In this document: one piece after another, positions 1 to 7,323 of the stretch | How the letters are laid out: each line of letters starts with the position of its first letter | Numbering within the stretch: the first letter of the stretch is position 1 | DNA from: Cellvibrionaceae bacterium | GTDB taxonomy: Bacteria; Pseudomonadota; Gammaproteobacteria; Pseudomonadales; Cellvibrionaceae | DNA length: 64,000 nucleotides | Direction of reading: 5' to 3' | NCBI GenBank assembly: GCA_024707385.1 | Contig: JANPZW010000008.1 | Span: forward strand, 124,001-188,000 | Position numbers and translations under genes: made by a program | The notes under the pieces: model-generated | Databases searched by the model: none | Told to the model about the DNA's origin: nothing | What the model saw: the letters and a program-made list of their open reading frames with translations, nothing else

Positions 1-237
1 AAACCACCCATGGCGACCTTGCAGATCGACGCTGGTAAAAAGCAGAAGCTGCGCCCAGGCGACATAGTGGGGGCTTTGACAGGGGAGGGCGGATTGTCGG
101 CGGACTCCATCGGCAAAATCAGCGTAGGGGAGAACACCGCTTACGTGGCGGTGAAGCGAAATATCGCCGCCGACGCGTTGGCGCAAATCTCCAACGGCAA
201 ATTGAAAGGCCGAAATTTCCGCGCCCGGTTGCTGTAG
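1..237 (+). CDS. dbpA: ATP-dependent RNA helicase DbpA, C-terminal end (5' part outside window)
   Basis: The frame is open from base 1 and reads KPPMATLQIDAGKKQKLRPGD and onward, ending in RARLL before TAG. This matches the C-terminal RNA-binding domain of DbpA, a DEAD-box helicase that uses this RRM-like domain to bind hairpin 92 of 23S rRNA during large-subunit assembly. Diagnostic pieces are LRPGDIVGALTG, IGKISV and the basic LKGRNFRARLL end. The helicase core (Walker A, DEAD, SAT) lies upstream of the window. The ATG at position 10 is internal. Confidence is high for the domain and good for the gene name. Confidence 0.88.
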   Translation, partial: KPPMATLQIDAGKKQKLRPGDIVGALTGEGGLSADSIGKISVGENTAYVAVKRNIAADALAQISNGKLKGRNFRARLL

Positions 238-250
238 AGTGAAATCAAGG

Positions 251-298
251 GGAGTGAGCGCGGTCGAATCTTTAAGTTGAGTGAGCGTAGTCGAACTT
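251..298. repeat. Two short direct repeats, GAGTGAGCGYRGTCGAA type
   Basis: Two near-identical 17-18-bp units lie about 30 bp apart just downstream of dbpA (around 252 and 280). A related core (GGAGCGCAGTCGAA) recurs near 52549 beside another repeat-rich spacer. This looks like a short dispersed intergenic motif; no function is visible. Confidence 0.45.
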
Positions 299-356
299 CA
301 GCTCCATTATTGATACACATCCTCAGGCGAAGCATTAATGTCAAAATTAACGATGA

Positions 357-539
357 ATCGGAAAATTCTTGGTGGCCGATATTCTACTGTTGTGGGTGTT
401 GATTCTGGTTGCCACGATTGGGTTTTGGCGAGTGCGAGCCGTGGCTGGCATTTTGTTTATCCCCTATTTATTGTGGGTAAGTTTTGCTGCTGTACTTAAT
501 TATCATGTGTGGCAGTTGAACCCGGGTTTGTTGGGGTGA
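357..539 (+). pseudogene. TspO/MBR-family membrane protein, 3' relic
   Basis: From 357 an open frame with no good start reads a hydrophobic stretch (VADILLLWVLILVATIGFW), then RVRAVAGILFIPYLLWVSF and a tail VLNYHVWQLNPG before TGA. This resembles the fourth and fifth helices of TspO tryptophan-rich sensory proteins, where a PYLLWVSFA..LN...W pattern is conserved. The family is about 150-160 residues long. Only about 60 C-terminal residues remain, and a TGA at 354-356 closes the frame upstream. I infer a 5'-truncated remnant left by a deletion between dbpA and the next gene. Recognition is from memory of the family, not a search. Confidence 0.6.
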
Positions 540-589
540 GGTACTACGTTTTTCGGCATGCTTTTTAATACACAGATAGGAGGCTTGGT

Positions 590-1315
590 ATGGGTTTTAA
601 AGTAGGGGATTTTTACAGCGGCTTCAACGAAAGAGATCGCGCTTATGGGCTGGCTGGGCCGCGCGCTCAATTTTTAAAAGACCGCGTAATGGTGAATGTA
701 ATGAGCGGCGCTACAAAGGCACCTTTTCCAACTTTGGATAGCTACCAGATGAACTCTGTTATCAACAGCGTTCCCGAAATGAAGGCAGAATTAAAGGAAT
801 TTTTGGCGAGTATGAAGGATCACCCTAAATATGTTCGCTATTACGACGCGCTTAAAGCGGCACCAAAACCCGGTTTGGAATCCAGCTTGAAATTAGCTTC
901 GCATGAAGAGAACAATATTTTACGTGCAAAAAGTAAATTCGGTATTGAGTGGACGCTGAAGAAGGGTGGCCATGTGCACTTTATATTGGATGGGCTGAAC
1001 ATGAGCGATGTTGCAGGAAAATCTTATGAGACTGACTCGCCGAAAGGTCCTTCTAACGAGCACACAGTAGATAAAGAGCGCTCGATTACCGGCTCGGAAT
1101 TGCGTTGGATTTACCGCAACAAGGGCGTGCCTCTGGTACAAAAAAAGGTGCAGTTTTGGATAAAGCTTGGCAGTAGTTGGAGCCAATGTATCCCACCTTG
1201 GGAGATGGACTCTATGATGGATAAGGGCTCAGGCAGTGGCAGCCAATCCTCTACGTGGAAATCCTCTTGGAGCAAATATTCACCTAGAAGCAGCGACAAA
1301 TTTATGTCGGCGTGA
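590..1315 (+). CDS. Hypothetical protein, 241 aa, unknown family
   Basis: An intact frame with a good ribosome binding site (GGAGG about 8 bases before the ATG). I recognise no domain. The product is soluble-looking, with no signal peptide or membrane helix. The middle is mixed alpha/beta and contains WTLKKGGHVHFILDGLNMSD. A motif-like block SELRWIYRNKG...VQFW sits near residues 170-195. The C-terminal 35 residues are low complexity, rich in Ser, Lys and Trp (GSGSGSQSS, WKSSWSKYS). It stands alone between a tspO relic and a palindromic repeat. That setting fits an accessory gene, but nothing in the sequence gives a function. Confidence 0.75.
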   Translation: MGFKVGDFYSGFNERDRAYGLAGPRAQFLKDRVMVNVMSGATKAPFPTLDSYQMNSVINSVPEMKAELKEFLASMKDHPKYVRYYDALKAAPKPGLESSLKLASHEENNILRAKSKFGIEWTLKKGGHVHFILDGLNMSDVAGKSYETDSPKGPSNEHTVDKERSITGSELRWIYRNKGVPLVQKKVQFWIKLGSSWSQCIPPWEMDSMMDKGSGSGSQSSTWKSSWSKYSPRSSDKFMSA

Positions 1316-1356
1316 AGGTGTTCTAGCGCGCTAGCACAAACCACTAACGCGGACTC

Positions 1357-1504
1357 AACCACCCCGTCGGGCTAAGCCTGCCACCCCTCCGGAGGAGGGG
1401 AATATTCCGAGCCCTAACATTTATTAATTTTCCGGGCAGCGCTCTGCAGTTGATCTAAGCCATTCCCCTCCTCCAGAGGGGAACGCCGAAAGCGGGGGGT
1501 GGTT
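1357..1504. repeat. Dispersed palindromic element, copy A (about 148 bp)
   Basis: The ends are complementary: it begins AACCACCCCGTCGG and ends CGGGGGGTGGTT. Two GC-rich internal arms (CCCCTCCGGAGGAGGGG and CCCCTCCTCCAGAGGGG) could also fold. A second copy of nearly the same length lies at 52134-52281 in the opposite orientation, sharing the terminal blocks and the internal CCCCTCC arms but with a diverged middle. The element resembles a MITE or large REP-type repeat. No open frame spans it. It lies downstream of the hypothetical gene at 590-1315, so it may also act as a terminator. Confidence 0.7.
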
Positions 1505-1584
1505 CTATTAAAATATAAATTAGGGAGGTCGAACTCTCTGCAATCAAAAATATATTTTTGAATTACACAATCGTACCGGCAGCC

Positions 1585-1854
1585 TCACCGCAACTGACTA
1601 TCTTTACTGCCTCGTCGATTTATCCCGCCGGTAACATTCTTCAGTTGTTCATCCCGCTCCGCCTGGCACGTTACACATAACCGAACCCCCGGCACTGCTT
1701 TCTGCCGCGCCTCGGGTATAGCTGCGCCGCATTCTTCGCAATGCGTCAGGCTGTTACCTCTGGGAATGCGACTGCGAGCTTCTTTTATTGCGTCATCGAT
1801 GCTGGCGTCGATCTGATCTTGAACGGCGCCATCGCGTGTCCAGCCACCGGCCAT
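1585..1854 (-). CDS. YbiI-type TraR/DksA C4 zinc finger protein
   Basis: An 89-residue protein starting MAGGW, with an acidic helical N-terminus (DQIDASIDDAIKEARSRIPRG). A four-cysteine zinc finger follows (CEECGAAIPEAR ... GVRLCVTCQ) and then a conserved tail GGINRRGSKDSQLR. Length and tail match the YbiI group of small DksA/TraR-like proteins. Unlike DksA it lacks a long coiled-coil arm, so regulation of RNA polymerase through the secondary channel is possible but not shown. An upstream in-frame ATG at 1866 would add MRCK. I prefer the inner start because the family begins MA(S/G)GW. It stands alone. Confidence 0.85.
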   Translation of the reverse strand: MAGGWTRDGAVQDQIDASIDDAIKEARSRIPRGNSLTHCEECGAAIPEARQKAVPGVRLCVTCQAERDEQLKNVTGGINRRGSKDSQLR

Positions 1855-2013
1855 TTTGCACCTCAAAGTTTCGCGGGATTGGTCTTATTAGAGATTTAAA
1901 GAAGAGCAAAGTTTCTCCCGTGTTTGGGCTAGCGTCGTTGTCCACAAATGTGAATGCCAGCTGAGAGGCTAGGCCTCGACTCCTTTATTCATCTGTCACT
2001 TCACTGATTTTAT

Positions 2014-2661
2014 CTATTCGTCGTGAGCCAGTGCATCCAACCACTGTTGCAGCTTACCTTTGTGCACCTTTGCCACAGGCGAATGTAGCGCCTTGAGCAA
2101 CACTTCTCGCGACTTGTTCTTCTTGTTCCATTCAATAAAAACATCGAGTGTCTTGCTGTAGTCGTGATGAGTCTGTTGCGCCGATACGGTATCGCCGACG
2201 GTGATGCTGCTTTCTCGAATCACCCGAGCATAGGCTCCCGGCCGTTGAGCTTGGAAGAATGTTTTCACAAAACCGCTATCACCCATACGCATTGCCAGCG
2301 TGGAGCAGGGCGTGCGCGGCGCACTGATTTCCAGAATCAGCTCGCCGATATGCAGTTGATCGCCGATTCGGCACTCACGACTATCAAAGTCGGCCAGTGT
2401 CAGGTTTTCACCAAAAGTCCCCGGCGTTATCTCGCGCCCGAGCTTGCGTGCCCACCACTCATTATCCTCGAGACTGTACAGATAAACGGCCTGATCCTCG
2501 CCGCCGTGCACCGTTTTGTTGCCGATGTAATCACCCTCCAGCCCAAGCCTATGAACCCGCACGGAACCTTGAATCGGCGTTTTTACGATTCCCGTTTTCA
2601 TCGCGCCATCAGGCGCCGCAAGCTCACGGGTCTGGGCGATATTAATTGAGTGGATATGCAT
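2014..2661 (-). CDS. MOSC domain protein, YiiM-like
   Basis: Residues 1-150 form a MOSC domain with LGLEGDYIGNKTVHGG, QAVYLYS, GTFGENL and the family cysteine in RTPCSTLA. The C-terminal ~60 residues form the three-helix domain that follows MOSC in YiiM (WNKKNKSREVLLKAL ... LQQWLDALA). E. coli YiiM is a molybdenum enzyme reducing N-hydroxylated bases such as 6-hydroxylaminopurine, and a similar detoxifying role is inferred. A longer frame opens at a TTG at 2676. However, GAGG inside it sits 9 bases before the ATG of MHIHS, so I place the start at 2661. No partner genes adjoin it. Confidence 0.85.
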   Translation of the reverse strand: MHIHSINIAQTRELAAPDGAMKTGIVKTPIQGSVRVHRLGLEGDYIGNKTVHGGEDQAVYLYSLEDNEWWARKLGREITPGTFGENLTLADFDSRECRIGDQLHIGELILEISAPRTPCSTLAMRMGDSGFVKTFFQAQRPGAYARVIRESSITVGDTVSAQQTHHDYSKTLDVFIEWNKKNKSREVLLKALHSPVAKVHKGKLQQWLDALAHDE

Positions 2662-2980
2662 CTTCAGGTACCTCAAATTATTGCTTTGATCGATATGGAT
2701 TTCTTATCAGTACATTCCTTCCGTCGATACCCCTTAATAGGGATGTCACCGCCAGAGTGCTTTCGGTGCTGAGTTCAGAAAGCTCTCTAAAATAGAGTAA
2801 GGCAGGCATTTTTGTATGGAGTATCAGGTTTGGAGACGGGTGGTTTGTCTAATTCGCTGCAGCAATAGTGCCAGTTATGAGACGGAATTGTCGCTAATGG
2901 CTAGGGTCTTCCGCGATATGGGTGACTGATCGAGGGGTTTGCTGGCTGGATAAAGTGGGTGATCTTATGGTTGTTTTGAG
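2662..2980. other. Gene-poor spacer before the IS3 copy
   Basis: About 320 bp between the MOSC gene and the insertion sequence. The longest frame (MEYQVWRRV..., 37 codons from 2817) lacks a ribosome binding site and family resemblance. I see no RNA gene or strong hairpin. Confidence 0.5.
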
Positions 2981-3010
2981 ATCTGGTCTTACCCCAAAAT
3001 CACGCACACT

Positions 3011-3874
3011 TTAATTAAGCAACAACTCATTCTCGAACTCAACAGGCGATTGATAGCCAATTGATGAATGAAGCCGTTGCCGATTGTAAAAAATCTCAAT
3101 GTAGTCGAATAAAGCTGCTCTTGCCTCAGCTCGTGTCCTGAAGTCTTGATGATGGACCTCTTCGACCTTCAAGCTGTGAAAAAAGCTCTCCATCACAGCG
3201 TTGTCGTAACAGTCACCCCGTGCGCTCATGCTGCATATCAGTCCATGACGCTTTAATAACTGCTGGTATTCACCAGCGTGATATTCCTTGCCGCGATCCG
3301 AATGTACTATCAGTCCTGGCTCTGGTGATCTCGCATCAATCGCGTTCTGAAGCGCTGTCTGGGCGAGACCGCTGGTCAGCCGGCTTCCCATCGACCAGCC
3401 AACAATTTTTCTGGAAAACAAATCCAGCACCGTTGCCAAAAATAACCAACCTTCTCGAGTTGGTATGAAGGTAACATCCGCCACCCATTTTTCGTTTGGT
3501 CTATCAGCCTCAAAATCCCTCGCCAGAATATTATCCGCCGCTGCGCGACTCCTGCGTGAATCGGTGGTGGTGCGGAACTTACGTATCGTCTTCGGGACAA
3601 TATTGTTTTCGCGCATCAGTCTCGCCACTCGATTCAAACCGCAGTCATAGCCCTCTGCCAATAAAGCCTTATGTATCCTTGGTGCGCCGTACACTTCTCG
3701 GTATTGGATAAATAGTTCCCAAATCCTTGTCAGTAGCACGCGGTTACTCGAGGCTCGCTCCGATTCAGATCTACCCATCCAGTCGTAAAATCCTCTCCGC
3801 GAAACCTGCATGACACTACATAGCCTTGATACGGAATAGCAGCCCAATTCCTCCGCGATAAATGCGTACCTCAA
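3011..3874 (-). CDS. IS3-family transposase OrfB (DDE catalytic domain), copy 1
   Basis: A 287-residue product. The N-terminal HTH_21-like region (YGAPRIHKALLAEG) precedes an rve integrase core with the DDE triad: Asp in KWVADVTFI, Asp in IVHSDRGKEY and Glu in DNAVMESFFHSLK. The C-terminal YNRQRLHSSIGYQSPVEFE is typical of IS3 OrfB. It overlaps orfA by four bases and lies in the -1 frame, so the active transposase is probably the OrfAB fusion made at the A7G run. It differs from copy 2 by at least one substitution, Asn versus Ser in VEFE(N/S)ELLLN. Confidence 0.93.
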   Translation of the reverse strand: MRYAFIAEELGCYSVSRLCSVMQVSRRGFYDWMGRSESERASSNRVLLTRIWELFIQYREVYGAPRIHKALLAEGYDCGLNRVARLMRENNIVPKTIRKFRTTTDSRRSRAAADNILARDFEADRPNEKWVADVTFIPTREGWLFLATVLDLFSRKIVGWSMGSRLTSGLAQTALQNAIDARSPEPGLIVHSDRGKEYHAGEYQQLLKRHGLICSMSARGDCYDNAVMESFFHSLKVEEVHHQDFRTRAEARAALFDYIEIFYNRQRLHSSIGYQSPVEFENELLLN

Positions 3875-4176
3875 CTGGATTCGCGCGCGAAGAAGATGGC
3901 CGCTTTTTTTAAAATTTCATTTTCTTCTCGCAGCCGCTTGACCTCGGCTTTGAGGGCGGCCGCGTCGTCATTGCCTACGTGTTTCGGCTTCTTGCCCGAA
4001 CCAGGAAAAGCAGAATCACCGCGGCTATCACATTCAGCTTTCCACTTGTAAAGCTGGTTCCTTCGAACACCTAGCTCCCGCGCCAGTTGAGCTATCTCTT
4101 TGTCGCCACGGCTCAATAAGTGCACTGCATCGCGCTTGAATTCAGGGCTAAAGGTCTTTCGTTTCTTCGTTGGCAT
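3871..4176 (-). CDS. IS3-family transposase OrfA (helix-turn-helix), copy 1
   Basis: A 101-residue protein starting MPTKKRKTFSPEFKRDAVHL, an HTH_8/transposase_8 domain that binds the IS ends. A leucine-zipper-like helix follows (LKAEVKRLREENEILKKA) and mediates assembly in this family. GAGAGCGAGC precedes the start. The last codons contain the A-rich slippery site that permits -1 frameshifting into orfB. The product is identical to that of copy 2. Confidence 0.92.
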   Translation of the reverse strand: MPTKKRKTFSPEFKRDAVHLLSRGDKEIAQLARELGVRRNQLYKWKAECDSRGDSAFPGSGKKPKHVGNDDAAALKAEVKRLREENEILKKAAIFFARESS

Positions 4177-4268
4177 GCTCGCTCTCCTCTTGGGACCATT
4201 GTCCTCGTTTAGGAGTGTGCGTCAATCTGGGGTAGGTTCAATCTGTCCCAATTTTTAATCAATTTTTC

Positions 4269-4478
4269 CTTTTTTTAAAATTTCATTTTCCTCGCAGCTC
4301 TTGATCTCTGCTTTCATCGCGGCCGCGTCGTCGGTGTTTGGTTGAATCGGCTTCTTGCCCGAACCGGGGGAAAGCGGAATCTCCACGGCTATCGCACTCC
4401 GCTTTCCACTTGTAAAGCTCGTTCCTGCGAACACCCGACTCTCGCGCCAATTGCGCTATCTCTTTGTCACAACGGTTC
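4269..4478 (-). pseudogene. Relic of a related IS3-family orfA
   Basis: Immediately beyond the right end of the IS, the sequence repeats a diverged version of the IS orfA (compare 3904-4105). Readable pieces are DKEIAQLARESGVRRNELYKW and KAECDSRGDSAFP, after which the frame is broken by small indels near the proline-rich segment. No orfB or terminal repeat follows. An older, related IS apparently sat here, and the intact copy landed beside or within its remains. Confidence 0.8.
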
Positions 4479-4660
4479 CAAAACATTTCTCTGTAATTAG
4501 TTAACACATATACTACTCACTCCCACAGGGCTGGCGGCATGGAAAGCAGGGCGATCCTCCGCCTGTGGCCAGCTGGCAGAAGTAACGCAAGTGGGATCGA
4601 TTCCTTGGCCAATTGGTATGGTGGCTAGTTCTAATCACTCTTTTAAGGACATTTTCATCT

Positions 4661-7105
4661 ATGTTTATAAAATATTTATGGCGTGTTCGTCGAACCTGGT
4701 GTAGTGCTTTGGTTCTGCTGATCATTAGCAGCGCAGCTTCGGCGTTGGAATCTCGCGATATAGGCACCACCGGCACTGCTGGGAGCATGTCTATATCAGG
4801 CACCCGAATAACCATCAAAGGCTCCGGCGGAGATATTGCAGGTGCGAGTGATGGATTTCGCTTTGCATATGAGCGGTTGAGTGGGGACGGCCAGATTACG
4901 GCGCGATTGACATCCGTTAGCGAAACCGATAGTTGGACCAAGTTCGGCCTAATGATTCGCAAAGATCTCACCGCGGGCGCAGCTAATTTCATGTTCCTGA
5001 CTCTGCCTAAGCTCGGTTCAACTCAGCAATATCGAACTGCTGCGGGCGGTAACACAGTGAGCCAGTGGACGTCCTCCAGCAGCAAGGACATATCCGATTA
5101 TCCGGACCGCGATATTCGATACCATCGCCCCGGGACCTGGTTCAGGTTGGCTAAGGTGGGTACCAAGGTCAGCGCATACACTTCCCTTGACGGAAAATGC
5201 TGGATTCCCCGCCGCAGTATTACCCTCAGTGGCCTAAGCGGAGCTACATACTTCGGAGTAGCGCTCACTTCTCACAATTTTGGTGTTTTGGCTACAGGCA
5301 TAGTAGACAACTTGCAGATTTCCAGTGTGGTAGACCCAGTAAATGCCAACTGCCCCCGAGCTGAGGTGGATGGCCCCCCGGCGGCGGACATGGATTATCA
5401 GAATCTGGAAGTAAGTGGCACAGTGGATTCCAGGTATGATTTGCTGGCAAATTTTTTTGTGGACTATATAAAATCGCACAAAATCCCTGGCGGGCAGCTC
5501 GCCATCATGCGCGACTTCAATTCTTTCGACAGTTGCTCAGAGGACTTGCTAGGTAACTATGGCACGCCGGGAGAAATGGTAGTGTCCACCGCAGTGGGCT
5601 GGCGCAATAAAAAGCAAATAGACTCTCTCTCCACCACCCATAAGCTGCGCCATGCCAGCGTCGACAAAGTGATCACTGATGCAGTAATTGCAGAAATTTA
5701 TAAGCGCCGCTTACATGACTTTGGCTACAACAGGCTTCTGAAGGTACGCACAGCAACAGGAATTCAAGAGAAGTCGCTATCGCAGATTCCTTTTGGTGAG
5801 ATTCCAGTATTGAGCTACCTTCGGGATTATTTGCAAGAAAGCTTTGTCGCTTATCCGGGCCTCAGCTTCTCAGAGCGCGCAGAACTCATCACTATCGACC
5901 ACCTAATGCAGCACAAGGGTTATGTTCAGGAGTGGCAACCAACGACAGCACAGGAGGATAAGGATGCAGTGAATGGAATCAGCTTCACCTATGATCAGAA
6001 GAAGTTTTACATGCTAGAAAAAGCTGCATTCGACTACGGAGTCTCATTGGCGCAGTGGGAACCAAAACATCTCGCTCGATGGATTTTTAGCCAGCCTGTA
6101 GCGGAGAACCCCGGCATAGGCGAAGGCAGCTATTCCAGTAATGGAAAATTTCTACTGCGTTATCTGTCAGATACGATCCTCCGCAGACGTAGCTCCTCGC
6201 TGCTGACTTTTCTGAAACAAGACATGGGCATGCCGGGAATGATTATTACCAATGAATTGCCGCAGAACCGCGATCCTGAGGAGGCTGGCTATTTTGTCGA
6301 AGAAACGCCAGATAAATTCCTGTTCAGTGAGCCCTTCCTGGATGACTACTACGCCCTCGGCTCATCTGCGGAGCAACTTGCACGCTATTTCGAAAAATAT
6401 ATGCTTAGTTACAAATGGGACACAGCGAAAAATAAATTCATCGTCAACTCTGGTGGCGCACCCGGACAATCACCGGGAGCCTTTACGACTGTCAAGCACA
6501 ACAAGTGTCAGAATAACAACCTTGAAAAATACTCTATCGCAACACTGACAAATAAAGGCGGTGCTTATGATCAGGCGCCAGGACATATCGGTCGAGCGCT
6601 GTACGATTACCCAAAATGCAGTCAAGGTTCCTTTTATGCGAGGGCTTGGCAGTACAACACGCCGTCTCTGCTGCGCTCCCACAACAACCTCGTCTCATAT
6701 CTTGGGCATGAGGGCAATCGCGTTGCCGCGTTGTACAACCCGAGCAAAGTTGAATCAAAATGGACTTTTACCTCGGTAGACGGCGAGTATGTGCGCATCT
6801 CGTCTAACGGACTGTTTCTGCACGCGGAGTATACCGATGGATCCGGAACCCCCATAGTTCAGCTAGCACCGTATTCTGCCACCAACTCCTCCGGTACAGG
6901 GCTTGGCAGTTGGTGGACCGCTATGTGGAAGCTGGAGCCGGTGGGGAATGGCAAAAGTTACCGGATCCGCAATCGAAGTCGCTCCACTCTGTATTTGGGT
7001 GCAAGAAAGGCTGGCGTCGAAGATTATGATGGCTATGGCCAGATCCAGCTGAAGCCGGTTAGCCAGCTTGATGCTGCCTTCACTTGGTCGGTTTGCCCGC
7101 AATAG
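4661..7105 (+). CDS. Secreted three-domain serine hydrolase (DUF1349-like + beta-lactamase-like + ricin-like)
   Basis: The start is ATG 4661, preceded by AAGGAC; an upstream in-frame start at 4613 lacks a site. Residues 1-30 are a signal peptide (basic WRVRRTW, hydrophobic ALVLLIISSAASA, cleavage near ALE). Residues ~35-225 resemble concanavalin-like DUF1349 domains (TKFGLMIRKDL, GTWFRLAKVG, TYFGVALTSHN). Residues ~255-650 look like a serine beta-lactamase/PBP-like hydrolase, with SVDK at 333-336 as SxxK and YSSN at 491-494 as the Y-x-N motif; I could not place the third motif. Residues ~695-814 resemble a ricin-type beta-trefoil (GEYVRISSNGLFLHAE, YRIRNRSRSTLYLGA). It is probably a periplasmic or extracellular esterase or peptidase that binds carbohydrate. 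The substrate is unknown, and the gene stands alone. Confidence 0.72.
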   Translation: MFIKYLWRVRRTWCSALVLLIISSAASALESRDIGTTGTAGSMSISGTRITIKGSGGDIAGASDGFRFAYERLSGDGQITARLTSVSETDSWTKFGLMIRKDLTAGAANFMFLTLPKLGSTQQYRTAAGGNTVSQWTSSSSKDISDYPDRDIRYHRPGTWFRLAKVGTKVSAYTSLDGKCWIPRRSITLSGLSGATYFGVALTSHNFGVLATGIVDNLQISSVVDPVNANCPRAEVDGPPAADMDYQNLEVSGTVDSRYDLLANFFVDYIKSHKIPGGQLAIMRDFNSFDSCSEDLLGNYGTPGEMVVSTAVGWRNKKQIDSLSTTHKLRHASVDKVITDAVIAEIYKRRLHDFGYNRLLKVRTATGIQEKSLSQIPFGEIPVLSYLRDYLQESFVAYPGLSFSERAELITIDHLMQHKGYVQEWQPTTAQEDKDAVNGISFTYDQKKFYMLEKAAFDYGVSLAQWEPKHLARWIFSQPVAENPGIGEGSYSSNGKFLLRYLSDTILRRRSSSLLTFLKQDMGMPGMIITNELPQNRDPEEAGYFVEETPDKFLFSEPFLDDYYALGSSAEQLARYFEKYMLSYKWDTAKNKFIVNSGGAPGQSPGAFTTVKHNKCQNNNLEKYSIATLTNKGGAYDQAPGHIGRALYDYPKCSQGSFYARAWQYNTPSLLRSHNNLVSYLGHEGNRVAALYNPSKVESKWTFTSVDGEYVRISSNGLFLHAEYTDGSGTPIVQLAPYSATNSSGTGLGSWWTAMWKLEPVGNGKSYRIRNRSRSTLYLGARKAGVEDYDGYGQIQLKPVSQLDAAFTWSVCPQ

Positions 7106-7323
7106 CGCAATCTGCAGGTGGGCAAATGAGTTTTTGTTTGTTCACCTGGTCTCACTCCCAATCCAAAAATTGCAGCAATTCCACGCAGGTAGTTCCGCGG
7201 ATGGTAGTTACTAGTTGGGCCGGGCAATGATCTGTACCGGAGCGCGTTCGTGTCTGATATCTCGGCCCCACCCCATATCCGCTAAAATGCCCACCCATTT
7301 TTTTCCAGGCCAATCCTCCATCC

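Larger units (their letters stand above)
2984..4240 (-). mobile_element. IS3-family insertion sequence, copy 1 (1257 bp)
   Basis: The ends are imperfect inverted repeats: TGGTCTTACCCCAAAATCAC at the left and, read from the right, TGAACCTACCCCAGATTGAC, both running into ACGCACACT. The IS carries overlapping orfA and orfB with an A7G slippery run between them (3903-3910, read on the minus strand), as is usual for IS3-family -1 frameshifting. It is flanked by a 3-bp direct repeat ATC (2981-2983 and 4241-4243), consistent with transposition into this site. Copy 2 at 61041-62297 has the same length and is almost identical. Confidence 0.93.
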
